A stretch of 64,000 bases of DNA from Saprospiraceae bacterium (GTDB lineage Bacteria; Bacteroidota; Bacteroidia; Chitinophagales; Saprospiraceae), in contig JADKAA010000029.1 in the NCBI GenBank assembly GCA_016715465.1, forward strand, positions 1,054,001 through 1,118,000, given 5' to 3'. The position numbers and the translations under genes were made by a program. The notes under the pieces were generated by a model that searched no databases, was not told the origin of the DNA, and worked only from the letters and a program-made list of their open reading frames with translations. Numbering within the stretch: position 1 is the stretch's first letter; each line of letters begins with the position of its first letter. This document shows, one piece after another, positions 1-9,224 of the stretch.

Positions 1-93
1 GGATATAAATAGAAGCAATGCAGCGAATGACCAAATTTTCATTGTTTGATATTTTATAGGGTAAACGAAGAAAAGGTCAGTGGGGTTGGGTGG

Positions 94-621
94 TTAGTTC
101 ACCTCAAAGTAACTTTTTACCTCTTTGGCATCAGCAGGCTTCATACGACCGCTCAATATCAATCTGATTTCACGCCTTCTGGCTGCTCCTTCGTAGTGCT
201 TTAATTCATCAGAAGACACAGCCTTCAATACAGGCACCTCCTGCGGTGCCAGTGTAGTGCTGTTGATGGCCACAAAAGTCAGGTATGCCTGATTGCATTT
301 TCTGGGGTTACTGCCGTCAATCCGGTTTGCCAGTACTTCCACAAATATCTCCACCGAAGTGTTAAATGCCCTTGTCACGCTGGCGTGTAAGGTAATGACT
401 TCTCCCAGTTTAATGGGGTCGTGAAAAGAAACATTGTCCACAGATGCGGTCACAACTTGCGATTCACAATGTTTGGCGGCACAAATGGCAGCTGCGATGT
501 CCATCCACCGCATCAGGTATCCACCCATCAGGTTGCCCAATGGATTGGTATCATTTGGCATGATCATCTCTGTCATGACGGTTCTCGACTCTGAAGCAAC
601 TTTTACTTTTCTTTCAGTCAT
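94..621 (-). CDS. Acyl-CoA thioesterase, hotdog fold (YciA/BACH-like)
   Basis: Predicted cytosolic thioesterase that hydrolyses acyl-CoA to free acid and CoA. The translation carries the family signature PNDTNPLGNLMGG followed by MRWMDIAAA, where the Asp sits at the usual hotdog active-site helix, and later DNVSFHDPIKLGE, the second conserved strand. One hotdog domain fills about residues 10-130; the last 40 residues are a charged helical tail, as in other Bacteroidota members. I start at the ATG at 621 (MTERKVK); a GTG nine codons upstream (648) is also open. It lies downstream of lipB on the same strand with a small inverted repeat between them, so co-transcription is uncertain. Substrate chain length cannot be read from the sequence. 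Confidence 0.88.
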   Translation of the reverse strand: MTERKVKVASESRTVMTEMIMPNDTNPLGNLMGGYLMRWMDIAAAICAAKHCESQVVTASVDNVSFHDPIKLGEVITLHASVTRAFNTSVEIFVEVLANRIDGSNPRKCNQAYLTFVAINSTTLAPQEVPVLKAVSSDELKHYEGAARRREIRLILSGRMKPADAKEVKSYFEVN

Positions 622-679
622 CTTATTCTTGTTTTCATTTTCTATCACACGCGTTTCTTTTCTTTATTATTAAGCTAAC

Positions 680-699
680 AACAATTGGGCACAATTGTT
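680..699 (-). terminator. Inverted repeat between lipB and the thioesterase gene
   Basis: AACAATTG and CAATTGTT pair perfectly around a four-base loop GGCA just past the lipB stop. On the minus strand no clear T run follows, so it may be a weak terminator, an mRNA 3' end, or an operator. Confidence 0.35.
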
Positions 700-707
700 A
701 ATCATGT

Positions 708-1424
708 TCAAAGCCAGGTAATGCCATAGACGGCACCAAATTCATCCAATAATACCTTTCTCACGTCCTCCATTTCAATTACATGGCCCGTTTCGGCAGA
801 CATGGAGGTAACGGTCTTGTCTTCATCCTCAATACCACAAGGTATAATATATTTAAAATGGTCGAGATCGGTATTGACGTTCAGCGCAAAGCCATGCATG
901 GTAACCCATCTGGAAAGATGAACCCCGATTGCGCAAATTTTCCGGTTCTTTTGCCCACCCTGCACCGGCTTAAGCCATACCCCGGTATATCCTTCGATGC
1001 GGTGCCCTTCTATGCCCCAATGGGCTATGGTGCGTATTATAACTTCCTCCATATCTCTGATGTAGCGATGAACATCGGTGTAAAGTTGGTCCAGATCAAA
1101 AATGGGATACCCAGTAATCTGTCCGGGTCCATGGTAAGTAATGTCTCCGCCCCTGTTAATCTTAAAAAACTCTATATTCCTAAGTGCCAATTCGGCTTCA
1201 GACAGCAGCAAATGTTCCATGGATCCGCTTTTTCCAAGGGTAAAAACAGGATTGTGCTCGCACAATAGCAGCTTATTCGTGGCAATTTCGGCGGGTTGCA
1301 CACCCCCATTGTCCATTGTTTTGGCGCGTTTTTGTTCTACCAACTGCTTGTGAAAGGCAGTTTGCTGCTCCCACGCTTCGGCATAACCTATTCCCGACAT
1401 TTCGATGTATTCTACTTTAAACAA
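708..1424 (-). CDS. lipB: Octanoyltransferase LipB (lipoyl(octanoyl) transferase)
   Basis: Transfers octanoyl from acyl carrier protein to the lipoyl domains of 2-oxoacid dehydrogenases, the first step of lipoate assembly in the cytoplasm. The LipB signature RGGDITYHGPGQ is at residues 91-102, the catalytic Lys is K162 in KICAIG, and the acyl-accepting Cys is C196 in IIPCGI. Length (238 aa) is normal. The start used is a TTG that keeps the N-terminal strand expected for the family (FKVEYIEMSGIGYAEAW); the first ATG is eight codons further in. A CAAATGTA on the plus strand at 1451-1458 reads TACATTTG on the coding strand, a plausible -7 box. One likely client, pyruvate dehydrogenase, is represented by pdhB at 30.5 kb. 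Confidence 0.96.
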   Translation of the reverse strand: MFKVEYIEMSGIGYAEAWEQQTAFHKQLVEQKRAKTMDNGGVQPAEIATNKLLLCEHNPVFTLGKSGSMEHLLLSEAELALRNIEFFKINRGGDITYHGPGQITGYPIFDLDQLYTDVHRYIRDMEEVIIRTIAHWGIEGHRIEGYTGVWLKPVQGGQKNRKICAIGVHLSRWVTMHGFALNVNTDLDHFKYIIPCGIEDEDKTVTSMSAETGHVIEMEDVRKVLLDEFGAVYGITWL

Positions 1425-1555
1425 AATTTTGTTTGTCTATTTAAGTGCTGCAAATGTAAGATAAGATGAAGATATCCTTGTTACATAACATTTATTTTTA
1501 TAAACTGGTGCTTTTGCAAGGCAATATGGGAGGTATTCAATTAATTTACAGTCAT

Positions 1556-1592
1556 TTGTTTTGATTTTTATGGAAATTTATTATTATCTTTG
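1556..1592 (+). promoter_or_regulatory. Candidate Bacteroidota promoter for the glycogen-synthase-like/DUF4270/glmS cluster
   Basis: TATCTTTG at 1585-1592 matches the TAnnTTTG -7 consensus exactly, with TTG triplets at 1556 and 1561 at suitable spacing for the -33 element. It lies about 55 bases upstream of the start at 1648. Confidence 0.55.
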
Positions 1593-1647
1593 CACTCCAA
1601 AATTACCGCGGGCTGATTGCCAGATTTAGTATCATTAAACCACTGAG

Positions 1648-2445
1648 ATGAGAGTTTTGTTTGTCACGCAGGAAATGGATCCTTACACGCTGGTGACGGA
1701 GATTTCTGAGGTTTTTAAAAAAATGCCCCAGTACGTCAGCGATAAAAGCCATGAGATCCGAGTACTGATGCCCAAATATGGAACCATCAATGAGAGAAGA
1801 CACCGGTTGCACGAAGTTGTGCGGTTATCGGGCATGAACATCATTGTCAATGATGAGGATTATCCACTTATCATCAAGGTAGCATCTATCCCCGGAGCCA
1901 GGTTACAGGTTTATTTTCTGGACAACGACGAATTTTTTAAGAGAAAGAACCTTTTTGCCAACGATGACAATACCGCATTTGAAGACAATGCAGAACGTAT
2001 GGTATTCTTTTGTAAAGGTGCCATGGAAACCGTGAAAAAATTTGGCTGGCCACCTGAAATCGTGCACTGCCACGGCGCATTTACAGCCTTGATTCCCATG
2101 TACATAAAGAAAGTTTACCACAATGACCCCATCTTTAAACATTCAAAAGTTATTTACTCATCATATACAGATGTGGTAAGTTCAACGTTAAATAATGAGT
2201 TTGGTAAAATTGCAGCCATCAACGACGTGACCACTGCCGACCTGGAACCTTATTTTAATGACGGTAAAATCGACCTGAATAAAGGAGCCATACAGTATGC
2301 AGACGGCGTGATTGCTGGCAAAGCTGAACTGGAAGAAACCGTAAAACACGATGCCGGCAATAAACCTTTCCTGGGTTTTGTAAAGGAAGGGGATCATCTG
2401 CCCGCCGTTGAAGGTTTTTACCATCAGTTTCTAGAAGCAGAGTAA
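1648..2445 (+). CDS. Glycogen/starch synthase-like protein, N-terminal GT5 half only
   Basis: The 265 residues align by eye with the N-terminal Rossmann half of GT5 glycogen synthases: opening strand RVLFVTQE, then SHEIRVLMPKYG, and EIVHCHGAFTALIPMYIK where GlgA has a similar histidine-containing segment. The protein ends where the second GT-B domain should begin, so half of the normal ADP-glucose site is missing. The usual Lys-x-Gly-Gly loop near the N-terminus is also absent; EMDPYTLVTEISEV stands in its place. Short proteins like this are annotated as glycogen/starch synthase across Bacteroidota, often next to DUF4270, but catalytic activity is doubtful. A regulatory or structural role is equally possible. 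It heads a cluster with DUF4270 (3 bp gap to its probable ATG) and glmS. Confidence 0.8.
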   Translation: MRVLFVTQEMDPYTLVTEISEVFKKMPQYVSDKSHEIRVLMPKYGTINERRHRLHEVVRLSGMNIIVNDEDYPLIIKVASIPGARLQVYFLDNDEFFKRKNLFANDDNTAFEDNAERMVFFCKGAMETVKKFGWPPEIVHCHGAFTALIPMYIKKVYHNDPIFKHSKVIYSSYTDVVSSTLNNEFGKIAAINDVTTADLEPYFNDGKIDLNKGAIQYADGVIAGKAELEETVKHDAGNKPFLGFVKEGDHLPAVEGFYHQFLEAE

Positions 2446-2448
2446 ATT

Positions 2449-3833
2449 ATGATGTTAAAGAATTTTCTTTTTTCGCTTTTGTGGTCCTGTTTGCGGCAGC
2501 CTGCCAAAATGCGTCGGAAATAGGTGAGGTTTTGCTCAACCAGGAAAAGCTGGACCTCGATCATACGACCAATTTTAATATAAAGGCTGCTACCATTCCG
2601 GGAGAAGACGTGATAGGTTTTTCTTATGTGGTTTCCAACTCAGGAGGTACAAGCCTCGTCACTCCCAATACCGGCCTGGTAGGTGACATCGATGATCCCA
2701 TTTTCGGCAAAATAAAATCCAGTTTTTACGGTCGCATAATTTATAACCCCAACCAGGCAGTACCTTCCTTTAAGGGCATGGCCCTTGATTCTGCGGTATT
2801 GGTTCTGGCGTATGACACTTTGGGGTTTTATGGAAAATCCGGCGTGGTTCACGATTTAACCATTCAAGCCATTGATGAAGATTATGGCGACATGGATACC
2901 ATATATTGTTCAAAGAAACTGGCGGTAAAACCCGCGCCCATCGGTGAAAAGTCATTCATCCCTGCGCCAAAAGATTCATTAAGCATTATTAGCCACACCG
3001 ATTCCACAAAATTGAGGGTTGCTCCCCAAATCAGAATCCGGATGGATCAACAATGGGCCTTTGATTTTATCATTAATCCCATTATACTCGAAGGGCCCAC
3101 CTCCGATCAGAATGAAAAATTGTACGAAGTATTTAGAGGTATAAAAATTTCATCGTCCACCGGCAGCCAGTCGATACTTGGCCTTGACATGAGTTCTACT
3201 TCAAGACTTAGTGGGGGTATTACCAAGTTGTTTTTCTACTTCACAGAGTCTGATGGCGACAAAGTCAGTTATTCATTTTACCTCAATGACCGAAAATACA
3301 ACAGTTTCGAATTAGACCCGACCTTTGGTGAGGTTAACGGTTTTCTTAATGATGAAGTAAAAGGAGACAGTCTTATTTTTCTGCAAAGCATGACAGGACC
3401 TGCCTTTTATTTAGAATTGCCCACACTTGAAACCCTGAAAAATAAGATCATCAATCATGCAGTCATTGAGTTTACTGTTAACGGAGACAGCAGGTACCTT
3501 AAAGATATGTACACTCCACTGACACAGATTTTAGCGAGTAAAAAAGTAGATGGAAAACTGGAGGTCATTGATGACGTTGCCGATTTGCTGGCAGCGAGAT
3601 TGCCGCTCAACCTGGGTTTCGGTGGAGGATTGCAGGGTAAGATTAGCGAAAAGCAGTCCTATACCATCAATATAACCAAACACCTCAAAGGTTTACTTGA
3701 AGACGAAAATCTGGACAGGAAAATTTATATTTCAGCCTACCAGCGTGCAGAACGAGCCAGCCGGGTGGTATTAAACGGACCCAAAAACAGCGGTTCCCCC
3801 ATTAAACTAAAAGTGACTTTTACGGAAAAGTAA
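2449..3833 (+). CDS. DUF4270 lipoprotein, frameshift in the signal peptide
   Basis: Predicted outer-membrane or periplasmic lipoprotein of the DUF4270 family; function unknown. The long open frame runs from a GTG at 2481, but that start begins inside a signal peptide (VVLFAAACQNAS, lipobox Cys). Two ATGs at 2449 and 2452 lie in the neighbouring frame, and adding one T to the T6 run at 2468-2473 joins them to give MMLKNFLFFAFVVLFAAAC, a textbook lipoprotein signal. The mature part (about 430 aa) is rich in beta strands and has no recognisable catalytic motif. The gene sits directly between the glycogen-synthase-like gene and glmS, an arrangement I know from other Bacteroidota. The missing T is more likely a base-calling error than a real mutation, though slippage-based switching cannot be excluded. 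Confidence 0.82.
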
Positions 3834-3941
3834 GGTCCTTGAATGTGACTGTCTCTTTACTTAAGAATGCGATGAATGAATGCATCCTTATTACATGACA
3901 TTTTTTTAATATATTTACCATTTGTTTATGAATAGCTAAAT

Positions 3942-5780
3942 ATGTGTGGAATTGTAGCATATATCGGAGAAAAACAAGCCTTTCCCATTATTCTGGAAGG
4001 ACTAAAAAGATTGGAATATCGCGGATATGACAGTGCAGGCATCAGTATCCTCAACGGTACCATCAAAACTGTAAAGAAAAAAGGCAAGGTCGCAGAGCTG
4101 GAAACTGCCGCACGATTTGTCAATACAGAAGGAACAACAGGTATTGGGCATACCCGTTGGGCTACACACGGAAGACCAGATGACCTCAATGCACATCCCC
4201 ACCATTCCGGCAACGAAAGGCTTACCCTGGTCCACAATGGCATCATAGAAAACTATGGTTCCATTAAAAAAGCCTTACTTGAGCTTGGCCATGTTTTTGT
4301 GAGTGAGACAGATACAGAAGTACTGGTACACCTTATAGAACAATACCAGTTCGCAGACAACCTGAGCCTTGAAGCGGCTGTAATAAAGACGCTCCAAAAA
4401 GTGGTGGGAGCTTACGCCATTGTCGTGATGGACAAAGAAAATCCGGATGTCATCGTTGGAGCCAGAAAATCCAGTCCATTGGTTCTGGGTGTGGGCAACC
4501 GCGAATTTTTTCTCGCTTCCGATGCTTCACCGATCGTGAAATTCACCAAAAAAGTGGTCTATCTCAATGATGAAGAAGTTGTAACCGCCCACAGGGACGG
4601 CAGCTTTACTATAAAAAACATCAAAAATGAAGTTCAATCCCCTGTCATCCAGGAGATCGATCTCAAAATAGAACAACTGGAAAAAGAGGGCTTTGACCAT
4701 TTTATGCTGAAAGAAATTTTTCAGCAGCCCATGACCATTACCGAAAGTATCCGTGGCAGGTTGAATGCTGAGGAAGGGTGGGTCGTGCTCAATGGACTGA
4801 AACAGTTTGAAGGCCGCTTTATGCACGCCAAACGCATCATCTTTGTAGCCTGCGGTACTTCTTGGCATAGTGCCCTTATCGCCGAATACCTCATAGAGGA
4901 AATGGCGAGAATACCGGTAGAAGTTGAATATGCTTCAGAGTTCCGATACCGCAACCCAATTCTGGACGAACACGATGTGGTCATTGCCATCTCCCAAAGC
5001 GGAGAGACGGCAGATACCCTTGCCGCACTGGAACTGGCCAAAGAAAAAGGAGCCTTCCTTTATGGCATCGTCAACATCATTGGTTCTTCCATTGCCAGGA
5101 TAACGCACAGTGGATCCTATATTCATGCAGGTCCTGAAATCGGCGTTGCCTCCACAAAAGCATTTACAAGTCAGCTCAGTGTACTTACCCTGTTGGCCCT
5201 TTATCTGGGCCGCCAGAAAGGCACGATTTCTGATTCTTATTTTCGGGAGTTGTTATGGGCCTTTGAAGCCATTCCCCAAAAAGTAGAAGAGGTGCTAAAC
5301 ATCAAAGAAAAGATCAAGTTTATTGCTTCAGAGATCAAGGATGTGACCAATGCCCTTTACCTCGGCAGGGGCATCAACTTCCCTGTGGCCCTGGAAGGTG
5401 CCCTTAAACTTAAGGAAATTTCATACATTCATGCAGAAGGATACCCTGCTGCCGAAATGAAGCATGGCCCGATTGCCCTGATAGATACCAACATGCCGGT
5501 CTTTATCATCGCAACCAATGTGAGTGCTTACGAAAAAATTGTATCCAACATCCAGGAAGTAAAGGCCAGAAAAGGCCTGGTCATTGCCATCGTCCTGGAA
5601 GGAGATATAATAATAAAAGAGATTGCAGATTATGTAATCGAAATTCCAGAAACGGAGGAACTGTTGAGCCCATTGCTCTCCGTAATCCCCCTTCAATTGT
5701 TGAGTTACTATGTAGCCGTCATGCGCGGCACAGATGTAGATCAACCCAGAAATCTTGCTAAATCAGTAACCGTAGAATAA
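3942..5780 (+). CDS. glmS: Glutamine--fructose-6-phosphate aminotransferase (isomerizing)
   Basis: Makes glucosamine-6-phosphate from fructose-6-phosphate and glutamine, the entry step to peptidoglycan and LPS amino sugars. After Met removal Cys2 of MCGIVAYIG is the glutaminase nucleophile; HTRWATHG and HNGIIENY are conserved class-II amidotransferase motifs (residues about 1-220). Two SIS sugar-isomerase domains follow, with ACGTSWHSALIAEY and SQSGETADT in the first and GRGINFPVALEGALKLKE in the second. The protein ends in AKSVTVE, the standard C-terminus, and is full length (612 aa). No glmS ribozyme is visible in the 108-base upstream gap, as expected outside Firmicutes. DUF4290 follows after 10 bp, so the two are probably co-transcribed. 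Confidence 0.97.
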   Translation: MCGIVAYIGEKQAFPIILEGLKRLEYRGYDSAGISILNGTIKTVKKKGKVAELETAARFVNTEGTTGIGHTRWATHGRPDDLNAHPHHSGNERLTLVHNGIIENYGSIKKALLELGHVFVSETDTEVLVHLIEQYQFADNLSLEAAVIKTLQKVVGAYAIVVMDKENPDVIVGARKSSPLVLGVGNREFFLASDASPIVKFTKKVVYLNDEEVVTAHRDGSFTIKNIKNEVQSPVIQEIDLKIEQLEKEGFDHFMLKEIFQQPMTITESIRGRLNAEEGWVVLNGLKQFEGRFMHAKRIIFVACGTSWHSALIAEYLIEEMARIPVEVEYASEFRYRNPILDEHDVVIAISQSGETADTLAALELAKEKGAFLYGIVNIIGSSIARITHSGSYIHAGPEIGVASTKAFTSQLSVLTLLALYLGRQKGTISDSYFRELLWAFEAIPQKVEEVLNIKEKIKFIASEIKDVTNALYLGRGINFPVALEGALKLKEISYIHAEGYPAAEMKHGPIALIDTNMPVFIIATNVSAYEKIVSNIQEVKARKGLVIAIVLEGDIIIKEIADYVIEIPETEELLSPLLSVIPLQLLSYYVAVMRGTDVDQPRNLAKSVTVE

Positions 5781-5790
5781 ATAAACAATC

Positions 5791-6498
5791 ATGGCTAGAG
5801 GCGAAATGGTGTACAACTCTCAAAAGGAAGACGTTGAAATCCCAGAATATGGAAGAAATGTTCAAAATATGGTGCGATACCTCAAAGACATTGAGGACAA
5901 GGCGCTCAAACAATTGTATGCAGAAGAAATAATCAATCTGTTTGCCATCATGTATCCCGCAAACAGACACCTGGCTGATTATAAGGAAAAACTATGGAAT
6001 CACTTATACAGGATCGCTAAATATGACCTGGACCTGGAAATTCCGGAGGGCATCACCATTCATTCCGATTCAAAATTGATGATGGAAGCCCACCTTCCTT
6101 ATCCGCAAAGGCAATTCAACAACCGGCATTACGGCAGGTACATTCAGGATCTCATTAAAAATGCACTTCTACTGGAAGAGGGTCCTAAAAGGGATGGTTT
6201 CGCAGAAGTAATTGCATCATATATGAAGTTGGCCTACCGAACCTGGAACAAGGAGCACTTTGTCAGCGATGACATCATCATCCAGGATCTGCGTGAAATG
6301 TCTCACAGTGGTTTGAATTTTGATGACAATTACTCCATCGAAAACCTGGTTTCCATGAAAAACAAGCTCGGCTCCAACAATACGCCGGTCACCAGTAACT
6401 GGAGAAGCTATGGGCCAAAAGGCGGAAACAAGATGAAAAAAAATATGCCACTCAATAAGCCACTCAATAAAAACAAGTTTAAGAAGAGAATCAAATAA
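5791..6498 (+). CDS. DUF4290 domain-containing protein
   Basis: A cytoplasmic-looking 235-residue protein of the Bacteroidota-specific DUF4290 family; function unknown. The recognisable part is the N-terminal two thirds (EYGRNVQNMVRYLKDIEDK and the repeated pattern YGRYIQDLIKNAL), mostly alpha helical and containing no membrane segment. The last 35 residues are strongly basic and low-complexity (repeated NKPLNKN, ending in KKRIK), compatible with nucleic-acid or ribosome contact. It starts 10 bp after glmS and is followed 63 bp later by porZ. Its conservation argues for a housekeeping role, but nothing in the sequence names one. Confidence 0.85.
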   Translation: MARGEMVYNSQKEDVEIPEYGRNVQNMVRYLKDIEDKALKQLYAEEIINLFAIMYPANRHLADYKEKLWNHLYRIAKYDLDLEIPEGITIHSDSKLMMEAHLPYPQRQFNNRHYGRYIQDLIKNALLLEEGPKRDGFAEVIASYMKLAYRTWNKEHFVSDDIIIQDLREMSHSGLNFDDNYSIENLVSMKNKLGSNNTPVTSNWRSYGPKGGNKMKKNMPLNKPLNKNKFKKRIK

Positions 6499-6561
6499 GC
6501 TAACTCCTCTTTTCCAATATTTGAGTTGAAATCATCGTTGTAAGCTAATAATACCGACCTT

Positions 6562-8898
6562 ATGGGTGTAAAAAACATACTTGTCTTTGTATTTTACTTA
6601 CTGCTGACTTCTTATGGCCAGGCGCAATTTTACCGCCCCATTGGTTCCTGGCAGGATCACCTCAATATGAGATCTAGTGCCTGGGTTACGCAAAACACTG
6701 AGGAAATCATTGTTTCTACGGGAACGATCCTTTTGTTTATCGATAAGGAGGATGGTTCTTACCGTAAGATGTCAAAAACCAATGGCCTTTCAGAATCACA
6801 GATTGCCAGAATACAATACAACCAGGCCAGAAATCAACTCATTGTGGTCTATACCAGCGGGGCCTTTGACATCGTCACCAGTGATGAAGTCATTTATGTA
6901 ACTGCCATCAGAGACAACAATAACATCGGGGCTTCACGAAACATCAATGACATCTATATTTCGGAGGGACGGTATTGTTATTTTGCCACCTCCTTTGGCA
7001 TTGTAGAATATGACCTCGAAAAAATTGAATTCCGTTCCACTACTTTTACCAAACTTCCGGCCTATACCATAACCGCGGATGACCAGTATATATATGCAGG
7101 TCTTGATGACGGCATCTATCGCATAGAAAAAAATGCCACCTCAAAAGAAAATTTTTCCCTTTGGACATTTCTTTCCTCAGCCAATGGCTTGCCAGCGGTG
7201 TACCAATGTACCCAGATAGCGTTTTTCAACAACCGCATTTATGCCGTAATAGAAGATGATCTATACACGATGCAACCAGATGGCTTCTTCAGTAAGGTAA
7301 ACATAAACAAACCCTCCGGTTTTGCCATCCAATGGCTGAGTTCAGAAGGAAAACACCTTATCGCCGGCTTACGCGACAACCAATTCAGCAGTACGTCCCG
7401 GTTCATAGATGAATCAGGTGCGGTAATCAATGGAGGTGGTGATTGTATAAATCGCACCCTTTATGGCATTGAGGACGAAACAGGACGAATTTGGTATGCC
7501 GATGAATGGAGGCAAATTCGCTACACCAATTCACCGTCTGGTGGTTGTCAAAAGCTCGAATACGATTCTCCTTATTCCTTTGAAAGTGCGCACATCGAAA
7601 TCGGTGCGGATAAGGTATATTTTGCTGCCGGTGGAGCCAATGAAAACTACCAGATTGATTTTAACCGCAGCGGCGTTTACATTTTGAATGCCAGTCAGCA
7701 CTGGACCAACATCAATGAAGAATATTTCCCGGAGATTAAAGACAAAGATTTTATAGGTTTTGTAACCGTGGCACCTCACCCTACTGATACCTCACTTATC
7801 TATATGGGAAGCTTTTTGTCGGGTCTTGCAGAATACAATTCAACCACCGGGGAATTCAGGTTTTTTAGTGACAATTCAGCCAATGGCAAGATCAAAAGTT
7901 CACTTCAGTCGATTGTGGGTGCTCCAGGACAGGTGAGGGTAAGCCACATACAATTTGACAAAAATGGAAATCTTTGGGTGGCCAACTTTGGTGCACCCAG
8001 ACCCATATCTGTTTTCACGGCCGAAGGTAAATGGTATAATTTTGCCAGTCCTGGTCCTACGCTGTTGACGAAAATGGCCATCGATGACAGTGGTAATAAA
8101 TGGTTCGCCACTACCGGGTCTTCTCCTGCAGTAGTGGTTTTCAATGAAAATGGGAGTCCGGACGACCCCTCTGACGATCAAATAAGGGTACTCAACAGTT
8201 CCAACTCCCTCATCACACGACAGGTAAACAGCGTTGAAACAGACCTCAACGGCGATGTCTGGGTGGGCACATCGGAAGGGCCCATCATTTTTGAATGCGA
8301 TCCTTTTGACGAAGATTGCAGGGGGACACAGCGTAAGGTACTTCAGGACAGCATAGCGGCCCTGCTCCTCGAAACCGAAGAAATATTCTGCATAGAGACC
8401 GATGGTGCAAACCGCAAATGGTTTGGTACCCGGAATGGCATTTTTGTGCAATCACCGGATGGGGAAACTCAGGAATTAAGATTTACGGAAGAAAACTCGC
8501 CTCTGCTGCATAATCAAATCTCAGACCTTGAATTTGATGGCCAAAGCGGAGTCATGTACATTAGCACCCAACTGGGCATTCAAAGCTATAAAACCGATGC
8601 CACTTCAGGGGGCAAAAAGAATAGCCTCACTGCCTATGCTTATCCCAATCCGGTAAGGCCTGAATACATTGGACCGATTGCCATCAAAGGACTTGCTCGC
8701 GATGCAGATGTAAAAATCACCGATGTGAGTGGCCGATTGGTTTACCAAACCAAAGCCACCGGTGGCCAAGCCATTTGGGATGGCAACGATTATACGGGAC
8801 AACGGGCTGATACCGGTGTTTACCTGGTCTTTTCAGCCAGTGAACTTGACCCTACCGTAAAAGATGTGATTGTGACCAAGATTCTCCTTGTAAAATAA
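6562..8898 (+). CDS. porZ: Type IX secretion system protein PorZ-like (two-propeller protein with T9SS CTD)
   Basis: Predicted surface component of the T9SS attachment complex, which in Porphyromonas gingivalis delivers anionic LPS to the sortase PorU. A signal peptide covers residues 1-22 (ends YGQAQ). The mature start IGSWQDHLNMRSS matches the PorZ opening, followed by many beta-propeller blades with repeats such as GLSESQIARI, GNLWVANFG, GNKWFATTG and GDVWVGTSEG, the last three being reg_prop-type motifs. The C-terminal 90 residues are a T9SS sorting-type domain (AYPNPVRPEY, DVSGRLVYQT, DTGVYLVFSA). Length (778 aa) matches PorZ. Its presence implies the rest of the T9SS is elsewhere in the genome; cargo with matching sorting domains is encoded at 17, 38.5, 52.5 and 62.9 kb here. 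Confidence 0.88.
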   Translation: MGVKNILVFVFYLLLTSYGQAQFYRPIGSWQDHLNMRSSAWVTQNTEEIIVSTGTILLFIDKEDGSYRKMSKTNGLSESQIARIQYNQARNQLIVVYTSGAFDIVTSDEVIYVTAIRDNNNIGASRNINDIYISEGRYCYFATSFGIVEYDLEKIEFRSTTFTKLPAYTITADDQYIYAGLDDGIYRIEKNATSKENFSLWTFLSSANGLPAVYQCTQIAFFNNRIYAVIEDDLYTMQPDGFFSKVNINKPSGFAIQWLSSEGKHLIAGLRDNQFSSTSRFIDESGAVINGGGDCINRTLYGIEDETGRIWYADEWRQIRYTNSPSGGCQKLEYDSPYSFESAHIEIGADKVYFAAGGANENYQIDFNRSGVYILNASQHWTNINEEYFPEIKDKDFIGFVTVAPHPTDTSLIYMGSFLSGLAEYNSTTGEFRFFSDNSANGKIKSSLQSIVGAPGQVRVSHIQFDKNGNLWVANFGAPRPISVFTAEGKWYNFASPGPTLLTKMAIDDSGNKWFATTGSSPAVVVFNENGSPDDPSDDQIRVLNSSNSLITRQVNSVETDLNGDVWVGTSEGPIIFECDPFDEDCRGTQRKVLQDSIAALLLETEEIFCIETDGANRKWFGTRNGIFVQSPDGETQELRFTEENSPLLHNQISDLEFDGQSGVMYISTQLGIQSYKTDATSGGKKNSLTAYAYPNPVRPEYIGPIAIKGLARDADVKITDVSGRLVYQTKATGGQAIWDGNDYTGQRADTGVYLVFSASELDPTVKDVIVTKILLVK

Positions 8899-9224
8899 AC
8901 AACGATTATTCCCTGCAAATAAATGTAAAGCCTTGTGATTTAGTAAAATCCTGGCATGAATTACCATTGGTACTGAGTTCAGGCATTGACTTATCCCTAC
9001 CTTATGCTTTATGGTAAAGGTAACAGGCCACGCCGGCATAAGAAGATAAGTGAGGAAAAAATGTGTGAAACTAAAAATCAGGCAAGAAAAAAGCCTCGGA
9101 GAAAGAACTCCCCGAGGCCACCCGAACGCTATGAAAAATTAAAGTACTATCTCTCATACAAAGGTAAATAAATAATCAGTTAGCAAACAAGTTTTTTTTT
9201 ATTTTTTTTGTCTAAAATTTAAAA
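8899..9224. other. Intergenic region porZ/sppA (convergent)
   Basis: 326 bases between two converging genes. It holds the sppA terminator (9087-9118) and long T tracts at about 9191-9210. An open frame at 8986-9171 on the plus strand begins at a TTG, is highly basic and runs through the terminator hairpin; I do not consider it a gene. Confidence 0.6.
9087..9118 (-). terminator. Rho-independent terminator of sppA
   Basis: GCCTCGG (9093-9099) pairs with CCGAGGC (9112-9118); on the minus strand the stem is followed by six Ts (A run at 9087-9092). It is about 110 bases past the sppA stop. Confidence 0.8.

Noticed and set aside
783..1268. Plus-strand frame opposite lipB
   Set aside because: Antisense to lipB; no family resemblance or promoter.
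3834..3941. glmS ribozyme
   Set aside because: The gap is short and AT-rich, with no GC-rich pseudoknot core, and such ribozymes are found mainly in Firmicutes.
8986..9171. Small basic protein upstream of sppA end
   Set aside because: Begins at TTG and is built from terminator and A-rich sequence; no counterpart known.
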